64,000 nt of DNA from positions 18,574-82,573 of IMG/VR virus record IMGVR_UViG_3300012924_000007. The stretch is one strand, 5' to 3'. The position numbers and the translations under genes are program-made. The notes beneath the pieces were generated by a model. It ran no database searches. It saw only the letters and a list, made by a program, of their open reading frames with translations, and was not told the origin of the DNA. This DNA is from a virus. Shown piece after piece: positions 1 through 7,638 of this stretch. The first letter of the stretch is position 1. Each line of letters opens with the position of its first letter.

Positions 1-1
1 T

Positions 2-787
2 TGTTGGAAGTGGAGAAAGACAGAATTTAATTTATGGACCGGATATCAAAATGAAGGCAAGAGTACATTCCTTAGATATATTTCTGCAATCAAAGCGTTA
101 GAAGAGGATTGGAAGATTTTATGTACCTGTCCTGAAGACTTCCCAGCAGTTGAATTTTTTGATGATATTATACATACAGTAGCGGGACAATCAACAGACA
201 GAGATAATCCTAACAGAATAAGCGAATCACTTTATAGGAAGATATACGAGAGATTAAGATATAACTTCATCTTTTACTATTTAGCACCCCCAGAGAATTC
301 AATAAAAACCGTTCTGAAGGAATGGGAGGGACTTATAGAATTATATAACATCGATGCTGGTATTATAGATCCTCTGATAAAGTTCGCACGACCATCGGGT
401 ATGGATAAGGATGACCAATATGCCGTGTATTTAACAACACTATTAACCGATTTTGCCAGGAGAAAACACATCTCCTTACACTTAGTACTTCACCAAGTTA
501 CACCTCCTAGAGTTCCGAATGCAAACTATCCAAAACCCTCAGCATATAGTATAAAAGGTGGAGGAAGCTGGGCGGACGGTTCAGATAATGTTTTAGTAGT
601 ATGGAAGCCCAATCACGCAACTGATAAGACTTCTACAGAAGTAATATTTGCTTCTGATAAAATTAAAAAACAGAAGTTAACAGGTATTCCACAACAGCTC
701 ACTATAAAGTTTGATAGACGAACAAATAGATATGTAGATTTTAAAACAGGTAAAGACCTATATAATTTCGATAAACATTTTAGCTAA
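2..787 (+). CDS. dnaB: DnaB-type replicative helicase, C-terminal part (5' truncated by window)
   Basis: The reading frame is open from the first bases, so the gene starts left of the window; the first internal ATG, at 401, is not the real start. The visible 261 residues look like the RecA-fold ATPase domain of a DnaB/Twinkle-type hexameric helicase. A P-loop (GYQNEGKST) lies near residue 20, a Walker B-like stretch (AGIIDPL) near 122, and a conserved His-Gln followed by a Gly-rich loop (LHQVTPP...KGGGSWADGSDNV) precedes the C-terminal strand. The family unwinds DNA at the phage fork and partners with a DnaG-type primase; one is encoded at 11015. No N-terminal domain can be judged. Family call fairly sure, exact subtype not. 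Confidence 0.8.
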   Translation, partial: CWKWRKTEFNLWTGYQNEGKSTFLRYISAIKALEEDWKILCTCPEDFPAVEFFDDIIHTVAGQSTDRDNPNRISESLYRKIYERLRYNFIFYYLAPPENSIKTVLKEWEGLIELYNIDAGIIDPLIKFARPSGMDKDDQYAVYLTTLLTDFARRKHISLHLVLHQVTPPRVPNANYPKPSAYSIKGGGSWADGSDNVLVVWKPNHATDKTSTEVIFASDKIKKQKLTGIPQQLTIKFDRRTNRYVDFKTGKDLYNFDKHFS

Positions 788-907
788 TATCTTATTGAAA
801 ATCGCCGCACATCCTTTGCGTAGTAACCCTCTATTTTTACATTTTGACCTTACTTTTATAGAACCCTCAAGTAAAGACAACCTATACTATTTCCAAAACC
901 ACAACGC

Positions 908-1159
908 ATGATATCTTACCGGGAACTGGCAAATAAGATATACGAAGACAATACACAATTTATTACAGGTTATTATTATGAGGAAACTCCTAACTACCCT
1001 CATAAATTTCACATATTCCCTGATAAAATATGCTCAGAGGAGGCATACGACATAGTTGCGCATGATTTACATGAACTGGATGTACCTGGAAGTCATTTAG
1101 ACATTTCAGCATGGACAGATGTAGATAGTTTTTTAGATTATTTAAATAGAAATAAATGA
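908..1159 (+). CDS. Small hypothetical early protein (83 aa)
   Basis: I do not recognise this protein. It is acidic and aromatic-rich, with no signal peptide or membrane segment. It follows about 120 bases without a gene (788-907) in which I see no clear promoter or hairpin. It starts the run of small same-strand genes that reaches to 4396 and is followed three bases later by the next start. Probably an accessory early protein. Confidence 0.65.
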   Translation: MISYRELANKIYEDNTQFITGYYYEETPNYPHKFHIFPDKICSEEAYDIVAHDLHELDVPGSHLDISAWTDVDSFLDYLNRNK

Positions 1160-1162
1160 AAT

Positions 1163-1363
1163 ATGAAAAATAAAAAAGTTGCCACAATAATGATAACAAA
1201 CAGGGTGAATGGTATGTATTATTATACTCTAAACGCACCTAACGGACAAATACTTATGACATCAGGAGAGTATTATAATTTGATGGCAATAAACAACGCA
1301 ATTGCAAGTGTGAGGAAATGGATAGCTGATGCTGAAATTATTGAACTAAAAAATGAAGAATGA
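1163..1363 (+). CDS. Small hypothetical protein (66 aa)
   Basis: Unrecognised. The N-terminus is basic (MKNKKVATIMITNRVNG) and the rest could form a small alpha/beta fold. Its stop overlaps the start of the secreted protein at 1360 by four bases (ATGA type), which suggests translational coupling. Confidence 0.6.
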   Translation: MKNKKVATIMITNRVNGMYYYTLNAPNGQILMTSGEYYNLMAINNAIASVRKWIADAEIIELKNEE

Positions 1364-1830
1364 AAAAATTAATATTATTAATAACACTTATCATATCTAG
1401 TTACTTATCATTTGCACAGGACGCAAGTGTATTTATGTGGACTTCTAATAGAATGGACTCAATAGTAAAGAAGAATAATCCAGTACTAGCTAGATCCGTG
1501 GTGAATGGGAGACGTGGGGTTGTGAATGTTAAATACCTATTTAAACCCATAAACAATTTAGTAGGGTTGGTATGTACATACCAGAATAATAAATTGATAT
1601 GTATGACTACTGTATTTACTTCCAACCAGGAGTTTATTAATCTGGTACAGCATAATATCAATAACGATAAAGCAGTAAAAAAGTTATCAATAAGTGAAAC
1701 AGAAATGGTAATATATAATACTCATCGCATGATTTATACTATCCTCACTATTGATACTGAAAAGAAGTTGTTGTATATGACACATATGTTAAGGAATCCT
1801 ACTACTACATCTGAGATAAAAACTATTTAA
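1360..1830 (+). CDS. Predicted exported protein with signal peptide (156 aa)
   Basis: The N-terminus is a textbook Sec signal: MKK, a hydrophobic stretch (LILLITLIISSYLSF), then AQ as a likely signal peptidase I site near residue 20. The mature part is about 135 residues with no recognised domain. There is no Cys after the signal, so it is not a lipoprotein. Early phage proteins exported to the periplasm often alter the cell envelope or block superinfection, but nothing in the sequence proves that role. It overlaps the gene before it. Confidence 0.7.
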   Translation: MKKLILLITLIISSYLSFAQDASVFMWTSNRMDSIVKKNNPVLARSVVNGRRGVVNVKYLFKPINNLVGLVCTYQNNKLICMTTVFTSNQEFINLVQHNINNDKAVKKLSISETEMVIYNTHRMIYTILTIDTEKKLLYMTHMLRNPTTTSEIKTI

Positions 1831-1847
1831 AATTGAAACCAATAAAA

Positions 1848-2015
1848 ATGTATCGTTTGCTACAAAAAATTACGGGAATTCATAGAATACATCATGTGAA
1901 GTATTCATATGGATGGAAATTACCCTATGGGCAATGGGCATATTTCAAGAAATGTGGATTCAAAAAGGTCCATATAATATATTATCATGATTGTACTAAT
2001 ACAAATATTTATTAA
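1848..2015 (+). CDS. Small basic hypothetical protein (55 aa)
   Basis: Unrecognised small protein rich in Lys, His, Tyr and Trp. I chose the ATG at 1848; a TTG at 1833, three bases after the previous stop, would add five residues. The composition would suit nucleic-acid binding, but no motif supports it. Confidence 0.5.
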   Translation: MYRLLQKITGIHRIHHVKYSYGWKLPYGQWAYFKKCGFKKVHIIYYHDCTNTNIY

Positions 2016-2017
2016 TA

Positions 2018-2329
2018 ATGAACCAATCATACAACGAACGAGTGCAGGCCATAGCTGAAGGTATGTACAATAAAATTAGAAAACAACTCGATGTAGTTGA
2101 ACCAGAGCAGCCAGAGAATAAACAAGAGATAATGAATATCTTACTTATTCCACTTGCTCATGATACAGTAAAGCAGATGACCGAAGCTGTAACAGACGCA
2201 TTAAGTGAGCTTTTACCGATCGATGGTGAAGATTATGAAGACGGGGATAATAAATATGTCATACCAGGGTATCTATCAGCTAACGGTTTAATCCCTGACA
2301 GCGGACAGGAGGACAGTGAAGATGTTTAA
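2018..2329 (+). CDS. Acidic hypothetical protein (103 aa)
   Basis: Unrecognised. The first two thirds is helical and the C-terminus is strongly acidic (clusters of Glu and Asp around DGEDYEDGDN and GQEDSEDV). Its last codons overlap the start of the next gene and contain that gene's ribosome-binding site. Confidence 0.6.
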   Translation: MNQSYNERVQAIAEGMYNKIRKQLDVVEPEQPENKQEIMNILLIPLAHDTVKQMTEAVTDALSELLPIDGEDYEDGDNKYVIPGYLSANGLIPDSGQEDSEDV

Positions 2330-2684
2330 ATGTACTTGTATAAACATTGAAGTAGGGAGTTATGACAACCAAACATTCGTTCATTCTCCTGCTCATATGC
2401 CCAAAGAAAACGGTTATTGCTTGGATAGGTGTATAGCGGAAGAGGTAATGATCTTGTGGCAATTGGGTATAACGACTACCGGATGTTGTTGTGGTCATGG
2501 GAAGTTACCTGCATTTATTGGAGTAGAGTTTCAAGATATTAATGTTATGAAGTCATTCGGATACAATGTACATCATAATTCTTTAAGGCCCGAAGATGAA
2601 GATTCTTTTACACCTATGGGCAAAGACTTTGCAATGTCTGTTCTCTTAAATAAAATTAATATTAATAAAGATGAAACTATCTAA
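2322..2684 (+). CDS. Conserved phage Cys/His protein, CCGHGK type (120 aa)
   Basis: The central signature, CLDRCIAEEVMILWQLGI followed by TTGCCCGHGK and a hydrophobic strand, is a pattern I recognise from small phage proteins of unknown function. The clustered Cys and His could bind zinc. I chose the ATG at 2322 over a GTG at 2316 because AGGAGG at 2307-2312 sits nine bases before the ATG; such a strong Shine-Dalgarno is rare in this window. The start overlaps the previous stop (ATGTTTAA). Function unknown. Confidence 0.65.
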   Translation: MFKCTCINIEVGSYDNQTFVHSPAHMPKENGYCLDRCIAEEVMILWQLGITTTGCCCGHGKLPAFIGVEFQDINVMKSFGYNVHHNSLRPEDEDSFTPMGKDFAMSVLLNKININKDETI

Positions 2685-2889
2685 AGCACAACAAGAAATC
2701 GTGGATAAGATGAGGGAGGGATGGACATTATATAGCACCCATATTTCTTGGAAAGTTGATCCAATATGTTTCAAAAGTATAAACATTAAAACATTAAATT
2801 TTTTATTAGTAAATGGGATTATTGAATATAAATCAATGTATCCACATATTTACCAACTCACCGAAAAATATCTGAACAATGAAGGATAA
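2671..2889 (+). CDS. Small hypothetical protein, possible winged-helix-like (72 aa)
   Basis: The order of elements (helical KAQQEIVDKMREGWTL, then NIKTLNFLLVNGIIEYK and a short strand) resembles a compact winged helix, but similarity is too weak to name a family. Overlaps both neighbours; its last codons AAT GAA GGA TAA contain the start of the next gene. Confidence 0.6.
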   Translation: MKLSKAQQEIVDKMREGWTLYSTHISWKVDPICFKSINIKTLNFLLVNGIIEYKSMYPHIYQLTEKYLNNEG

Positions 2890-3061
2890 ATTAACAGCCA
2901 GAGAAATCATAAAACATCATTTTCAATCAATTTGGTCACACTCTCAATATGAATCTTGGATAGACACATTAGAGGTTGCAATGAATGAATATGTCCATCA
3001 ACAGACTAAAGAATTGAGCCAAATTTTCTTTAACCAATTAAACAAAGACAATGAAGGATAA
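2879..3061 (+). CDS. Small hypothetical protein (60 aa)
   Basis: Mostly helical, unrecognised. Its ATG lies inside the previous gene's last codons, and it ends the same way (AAT GAA GGA TAA), so both its borders share the string ATGAAGGATAA. Confidence 0.6.
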   Translation: MKDKLTAREIIKHHFQSIWSHSQYESWIDTLEVAMNEYVHQQTKELSQIFFNQLNKDNEG

Positions 3062-3335
3062 GATACTTAAAATAATTAACAATAACATATCAATATCTCA
3101 ATCCGGATACATGAACGGTCAAGCAGATATTGAGGGTGTTGAATACACGGTCAGTGAATTAACCGCGCTCATGTGCTACCGGGAAGTAAGGGCATATTAT
3201 CAAGCATATCGTGATTTTGATGATAATGAATCCGATGAAAGTATAAAACAGGAAATCCTTGGAACCTTTAGTGATGATTATCCCGAAGAAACCATTCTAC
3301 AAGCCATTGAACAAGTTAAAAACGAACTGAAATGA
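3051..3335 (+). CDS. Hypothetical acidic protein (94 aa)
   Basis: Unrecognised. It begins MKDK like its left neighbour, through the same start/stop junction. The C-terminal half is acidic and helical. Its stop overlaps the next start by four bases. Confidence 0.6.
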   Translation: MKDKILKIINNNISISQSGYMNGQADIEGVEYTVSELTALMCYREVRAYYQAYRDFDDNESDESIKQEILGTFSDDYPEETILQAIEQVKNELK

Positions 3336-3565
3336 GTAGATATATGTCTGATAAATACAACCCAAAGAAAGGAGATTGGATACCTACTGTTATTGTAGAA
3401 TTTCACGGTATGGCTGATTTATGGATGACAAAAAAGCAATATGATGATGAGGGTAAATTTAAAGGATTTTTAAAATCGTTTAGTGTATCTATAAAAGATA
3501 TTGCAAAGGTGTGGCATGTTTTAAAATATTCATCAAGCTACCCTACAACTGATTGGGAAGGATAA
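3332..3565 (+). CDS. Hypothetical protein (77 aa)
   Basis: Unrecognised; a likely beta-rich domain. It is coupled to the upstream gene by an ATGA overlap and ends in Glu-Gly-stop, as the genes ending at 2889 and 3061 do. Confidence 0.6.
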   Translation: MSRYMSDKYNPKKGDWIPTVIVEFHGMADLWMTKKQYDDEGKFKGFLKSFSVSIKDIAKVWHVLKYSSSYPTTDWEG

Positions 3566-3576
3566 AATAATAAATT

Positions 3577-3864
3577 ATGAAAGAGAGATTAGAAGAATTT
3601 TTAGGAGGAATTTTCAATAGTTTTGAATCCTCCCTTACTTGGAATATTGATTGTAACAATGAAAGAATAGAAGTTTCGTTCCAAGGGTTGTATGATGAAA
3701 TCCCTCAGTATTATTCCCTTGCTTATAAGTTTGAGAATAATAAAATACATTATGAAACAGTAGAAGGTCATTGGAATGACATTGATGCGTGGAGTGCTAA
3801 AACAGATTTATTGATGTATTTGTTTTTGACAGTTTGTTGGAATTTTGATTATTCAAAAAGTTGA
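3577..3864 (+). CDS. Hypothetical protein (95 aa)
   Basis: Unrecognised. Aromatic-rich, no signal or membrane segment. Separated from its neighbours by short gaps without overlap. Confidence 0.6.
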   Translation: MKERLEEFLGGIFNSFESSLTWNIDCNNERIEVSFQGLYDEIPQYYSLAYKFENNKIHYETVEGHWNDIDAWSAKTDLLMYLFLTVCWNFDYSKS

Positions 3865-3867
3865 AAT

Positions 3868-4143
3868 ATGAAAGATTCAAATTATTTAGAATTTCTGAAA
3901 AATAAATGTGAGAATAAATGTGGGTGGTGTGCTTATTGTCAAGGAATGGATGTGGGAGATACTGTAACTAGATGTGGAGATGATGGAATACAGTATGATT
4001 ATGAGATTGATAGTATTGATCCAGATGGAAAATGCATAGACATTACCAATGATGAAGCATTCCCAAATTACGTTTACATAATGGCAGATGATTGTGTTTA
4101 TAATGAAAATAAAGAAGACTTAGATGATTCAGAAGAAGTTTAA
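3868..4143 (+). CDS. Cys-rich hypothetical protein, possible zinc knuckle (91 aa)
   Basis: Four closely spaced cysteines near residues 14-25 (KCENKCGWCAYC) could form a zinc site. The rest is strongly acidic. Unrecognised family; the 3' end overlaps the next gene. Confidence 0.6.
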   Translation: MKDSNYLEFLKNKCENKCGWCAYCQGMDVGDTVTRCGDDGIQYDYEIDSIDPDGKCIDITNDEAFPNYVYIMADDCVYNENKEDLDDSEEV

Positions 4144-4396
4144 AGAATTGAAAGTAAAGAAAGGACAGTATGTTAGCCTCAGATACACTTCACACGGATA
4201 TGAGTTCCAGGATAATTGGGTGAAATTTTGTTGGTACAATAAAGGGAATATTTACCTGGAGTCAGAAGACTACAGAACGGGGACTAATGTATTAAATATA
4301 AACCAAGTTAAACACATAAATATTCACAATGGGTTATATTCCAAGATGGTATCAAAATCAAGCCGTGGAGAAGGGTTTGAGGGCATTGAGAGGTAA
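4124..4396 (+). CDS. Hypothetical small beta-rich protein (90 aa)
   Basis: The N-terminal part (VKKGQYVSLRYTSHGYEF) resembles a small SH3-like beta barrel, but this is weak. It overlaps the previous gene by 20 bases and the SF2 helicase gene by 68 bases, an unusually long overlap. Either the helicase starts later or this protein's C-terminus is spurious. Confidence 0.5.
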   Translation: MIQKKFKELKVKKGQYVSLRYTSHGYEFQDNWVKFCWYNKGNIYLESEDYRTGTNVLNINQVKHINIHNGLYSKMVSKSSRGEGFEGIER

Positions 4397-5585
4397 ATCA
4401 AACGATGTAATTGTTGCGCCTTGTGGATCAGGTAAGTCATTAATAATTAGTATGTTAGCACAAGAGTTAAATGAGCCAACTTTAATACTACAGCCGTCTA
4501 AAGAAATACTAAAACAAAATTACGAAAAGTTATTGTCCTATGGAGTGAATGATGTTGCAATGTATTCTGCTTCAGTTAAGAAAAAAGAAATAGATAAATT
4601 CACTTACGCCACAATAGGATCTATTTACACTAAACCTGAGCTTTTCAAACATTTCAATTATGTATTAATTGATGAAGCACATCTTTACAACGCAAAGAAT
4701 AAGGACGCAATGTATAATTCATTTTTCAGAGCGATAGGTAATCCTAAAGTATTGGGGTTAACTGCATCTCCATATAGGATGGTTCAGAAATACTATAAAG
4801 ACGGAGAGGATATGTATTACACATCGATGCTTCAGGTTCTAAACAGAATCCATCCCTTTTTCTTCAAAAAATTCTGCTACAATATTCAAATTGATCAATT
4901 ATTCAAAGAAGGTTGGTTGTGTCCTATAGAATATATTAGTCACAAGGATACAAATATTGATATTTCTAAAATAAAAGAGAATACAACCGGAGCAGATTTT
5001 GATGAAACGGCATTAGAAAATTATATGATGTCTGCTGAAAATGTAGAGAAGGTTATTAGTGCTATTGTTGAGCATGATACTATAATCAAACGAAATCTTA
5101 TATTTTGTAGCTCAAGACTTCATGCCAAAAGGGTATCCGAAAAGCTATGTAGTCTTGGATATACTTCTGAACTTATCACATCTGAAATGACCGATAAAGA
5201 GAAAGAAACCATTACAAAAAACTTTACTACTGGTATTACTAAACACGTTTGTGCGGTAGGAATGTGGACTACTGGGGTTGATATGCCATGGTTGGATACA
5301 GTTACAATGGCTCGACCTACAATGTCTCTAGGTCTATGGTATCAAATGTGTGCGAGAGCAATTAGGATTGACCCCAATAATCCAAACAAAAAAGCAAAGA
5401 TCATTGATACTACAAACAATATGGAACGCCTGGGTAGAATTGAGACGATTAGAATTGAAAAAGAAGAAGACGGATTTAGAGATAAGATTGTAACGGAAAG
5501 AGGTACTATTTCAGGAGTTCCCTTATATACTTTTAAAATGACCAATCAAGACAAAATAAGCGAAATATCAAAGCACATGAATTAA
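4329..5585 (+). CDS. SF2 DEAH-box DNA helicase (RadD/UvsW-like)
   Basis: A 418-residue ATP-dependent helicase or translocase. Motif I is APCGSGKS (residues 30-37), motif II DEAH (115-118) and motif III TAS (145-147); a C-terminal RecA-like domain carries a motif VI-like stretch, MCARAIRIDP, near 340. The opening IPRWYQNQAVEK is a Q-motif-like region typical of this group. Relatives unwind branched DNA in recombination-dependent replication, which suits the nearby ERF, SSB and RecA genes. It ends one base before a free-standing homing endonuclease. The start at 4329 gives a complete Q-motif, so I keep it despite the overlap upstream. Confidence 0.85.
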   Translation: MGYIPRWYQNQAVEKGLRALRGKSNDVIVAPCGSGKSLIISMLAQELNEPTLILQPSKEILKQNYEKLLSYGVNDVAMYSASVKKKEIDKFTYATIGSIYTKPELFKHFNYVLIDEAHLYNAKNKDAMYNSFFRAIGNPKVLGLTASPYRMVQKYYKDGEDMYYTSMLQVLNRIHPFFFKKFCYNIQIDQLFKEGWLCPIEYISHKDTNIDISKIKENTTGADFDETALENYMMSAENVEKVISAIVEHDTIIKRNLIFCSSRLHAKRVSEKLCSLGYTSELITSEMTDKEKETITKNFTTGITKHVCAVGMWTTGVDMPWLDTVTMARPTMSLGLWYQMCARAIRIDPNNPNKKAKIIDTTNNMERLGRIETIRIEKEEDGFRDKIVTERGTISGVPLYTFKMTNQDKISEISKHMN

Positions 5586-6215
5586 ATGATCATAAACCTA
5601 GAAAATGAAGTTTGGAGTAATATTCCTAACAGTACCTATGCCGTGTCAACCTATGCAAGAGTAAAAAGAATTCCTTTTTGGAGAGTTCATAACATTAATA
5701 AAATATCGTATTTAACAAAAGAAAGGTTATTAAAACCCAATAATTGTAATACCAAAAAATATTGGAGAATTTTAATTAAATATTTAGATGATAAAAGTAT
5801 ACATGAATCTGTGCATAGACTTGTGGCGAAAGCGTTTGTCCCCAATCCAGATATACTACCTCAAGTAAATCATATTGACGGGAATAGAAATAATAATTAC
5901 TATCTGAATCTGGAATGGATTACAAATTTAGAAAATACTAGACATGCTTTTAAAATAGGCCTTCGAGTTAATAGTTTTATAAACATGCAGGGTGAGAAAT
6001 GCCATTTAAATAAATATTCTGAATCTATCATTACCCAAATACCAAGTTTCATAAACTCAGGATTAAATTATGCGCAAACTGCAAAAAAATTAGGAATACC
6101 AATTACTTTAATTACTGAAATAAAAGCAGGAAGGACATGGAAGCACTTGAAGTTAGTAATTCCCGATAGTCCTTGGGGACTTTGCAGAACAAAGAAGAAA
6201 CCAAACAAAAATTAA
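5586..6215 (+). CDS. NUMOD4/HNH homing-type endonuclease (209 aa)
   Basis: The N-terminus (residues 8-60, VWSNIPNSTYAVSTYARVKR) matches the NUMOD4 DNA-binding module. The HNH_3-type core follows, with HRLVAKAFVPNP and QVNHIDGNRNNN, where the His-Asn pair is catalytic in the family. The C-terminal third (AQTAKKLGIPITLITEIKAG) looks like a small helix-turn-helix. Such enzymes are usually selfish free-standing endonucleases that cut a site in related phages. It begins at the base after the helicase stop, so a relative lacking it may show the insertion point. Confidence 0.85.
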   Translation: MIINLENEVWSNIPNSTYAVSTYARVKRIPFWRVHNINKISYLTKERLLKPNNCNTKKYWRILIKYLDDKSIHESVHRLVAKAFVPNPDILPQVNHIDGNRNNNYYLNLEWITNLENTRHAFKIGLRVNSFINMQGEKCHLNKYSESIITQIPSFINSGLNYAQTAKKLGIPITLITEIKAGRTWKHLKLVIPDSPWGLCRTKKKPNKN

Positions 6216-6230
6216 GTAAAACTTTATAAT

Positions 6231-6383
6231 ATGCCATTTAATGTCGATGCTGTTTTTATAGGTGCTGCGTTAAAAGCGCTCAAACAAGCCAACCTTACTG
6301 AAGATCAACAAAAACGATTATGTGATGAACTTGTCAAATTATGTGATGAGTTTGTTCCTGGAACCTTTAAAACTAAACAATGA
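6231..6383 (+). CDS. Very small helical protein (50 aa)
   Basis: Start ATG 6231, stop TGA 6381, product beginning MPFNVDAVFIGAALKAL and ending in KTKQ. Unrecognised. It fills the gap after the endonuclease, and its stop overlaps the ATG of the lipoprotein gene (ATGA), the same coupling style as neighbouring genes, which supports it being real. Confidence 0.5.
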   Translation: MPFNVDAVFIGAALKALKQANLTEDQQKRLCDELVKLCDEFVPGTFKTKQ

Positions 6384-6616
6384 GATATTTATTATTACTA
6401 CTGATATTGATTACTGCATGTAATGAAGACAACTCTCCTAAATATATACAGGGTAATAGTCAGGCTTGGAAAAAAGAAATTCGATATTTTCAAGACTTGA
6501 GAACAGGTTTATGTTTTGCTGAAAGAGGATATTCTGATGTAAATAGTTTTACATGCATACCATGTGACTCTCTTAAAAGACTTGAAAAATTCAATGTTCA
6601 TCATGAAGAAAAGTAA
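6380..6616 (+). CDS. Predicted outer-surface lipoprotein (78 aa)
   Basis: MRYLLLLLILITAC is a lipoprotein signal with lipobox ITAC; Cys14 would be lipidated after signal peptidase II cleavage. The mature part has RTGLCFA followed by a later CIPC, a pattern I recall from short Bacteroidota phage and plasmid proteins of unknown function. A surface lipoprotein made early could block adsorption or protect against superinfection, but that is inference from location. Confidence 0.7.
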   Translation: MRYLLLLLILITACNEDNSPKYIQGNSQAWKKEIRYFQDLRTGLCFAERGYSDVNSFTCIPCDSLKRLEKFNVHHEEK

Positions 6617-6758
6617 ACCTAAGAAACTCCCACCAAAACCTCCAATATCAGTACGTCTAGAATCAGTCAGTGATTACTTCTTAGGGTATAGGAGAGTTAA
6701 AGGATCTTATAATCAATTATTCAAATTAAATGAGAATGGAAGTAATAATAAAGCATGA
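6603..6758 (+). CDS. Small basic hypothetical protein (51 aa)
   Basis: I chose the ATG at 6603 (MKKSKPKKLPPKPP), which overlaps the lipoprotein stop; ATG codons at 6564 and 6594 are in frame but deeper in the upstream gene. Lys/Pro-rich N-terminus, otherwise unrecognised. Confidence 0.5.
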   Translation: MKKSKPKKLPPKPPISVRLESVSDYFLGYRRVKGSYNQLFKLNENGSNNKA

Positions 6759-6957
6759 GGACAATCCCCCATATCGTACTTATGTATTCTCTGTAAGGGA
6801 TGCACCTGAAAATAAATTATGGTTCGGTGGAGAATTTAACTTCAAGGGATATATAAATGAAGATTTATTTGTAATGAGTCATTTGGAGCAACGGGAAGAA
6901 TTAATCAGGGAAAAATTACAAGAGATTGCTGATATAATTTATAAAGATATCATATGA
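6730..6957 (+). CDS. Small hypothetical protein (75 aa)
   Basis: Unrecognised; beta strands then a charged C-terminal helix (LEQREELIREKLQEIAD). Two in-frame ATGs lie two codons apart (6730, 6736). It overlaps both neighbours. Confidence 0.6.
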   Translation: MRMEVIIKHEDNPPYRTYVFSVRDAPENKLWFGGEFNFKGYINEDLFVMSHLEQREELIREKLQEIADIIYKDII

Positions 6958-7637
6958 ATTATGAAATTGTTAAAGATGAAGCAATATTAAAGGACTTTAT
7001 TGAATGGCTTCCTGAATTAGAAGAATATGAACAATATTATTTATGCTTATTTGCTAGGAGTAAATACTGTAAGGATGGGTTAGTTCATATAAAATCTGAC
7101 AAACAGCAACTAAAGCGTTTCACATCCAAAAAGAAGAATATGTTTGATAAGATCAAGCAACTGGAATGTGAAATGGGGTATTATAAGCAGAAAGAAACTT
7201 GTATTCCACAAGAGGCACTTGCTCTTTATATTAATATCAACCCCAGGGATCTTTGGAAAGCCTCCTTCAATTCGTTGGTTCACTTAGCTAAATGTCTCCA
7301 GTTAAATAATAAAACGATGAATCCGCATCAAGAGGTAATGAGTGAAATCCAAAAAACAAAGGGTAAGACTAGGTATGTCATATTTGATTGGGATGAAAAA
7401 TTACCTAATGATGATTTATATTATGAATTAGCAGATAAAATAAATATAGACGCAGTTAAAATTATTGAAACAAGAGGAGGTTATCATTTATTAATCGATC
7501 CTGAAAAAATCGAAGCTATGTATAAGAACACATGGTATAATAGAATTTCTAATTACATTTCTGTGGATCAAAAAGGTGATTTAATGTCTCCTGTACTAGG
7601 ATGCACGCAAGGAAACTTTATCCCTAAATTTGTTTGA
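6954..7637 (+). CDS. Phage protein with AEP primase-like motifs (227 aa)
   Basis: No confident family. The C-terminal half carries a pattern like the archaeo-eukaryotic primase fold: a strand ending in an Asp-x-Asp motif (VIFDWD, D145 and D147) and, about 30 residues on, a strand-turn His motif (RGGYHLLI, H178). In AEP enzymes these correspond to metal-binding motif I and nucleotide-binding motif II. It ends in a Gly-rich stretch (GCTQGNFIPKF). If correct, this would be a second priming or short-repair enzyme beside the DnaG-like primase. The order of motifs is seen; the fold is inferred. Confidence 0.5.
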   Translation: MNYEIVKDEAILKDFIEWLPELEEYEQYYLCLFARSKYCKDGLVHIKSDKQQLKRFTSKKKNMFDKIKQLECEMGYYKQKETCIPQEALALYININPRDLWKASFNSLVHLAKCLQLNNKTMNPHQEVMSEIQKTKGKTRYVIFDWDEKLPNDDLYYELADKINIDAVKIIETRGGYHLLIDPEKIEAMYKNTWYNRISNYISVDQKGDLMSPVLGCTQGNFIPKFV

Positions 7638-7638
7638 T

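Noticed and set aside
401-787. A short independent gene starting at ATG 401
   Set aside because: The same frame is open back to position 2 and contains a helicase P-loop, so it is the end of a longer gene.
7625-7632. TAAATTTG resembling a -7 box inside coding sequence
   Set aside because: No TTG at the right distance and no AAACTAAT box; it lies between overlapping genes.
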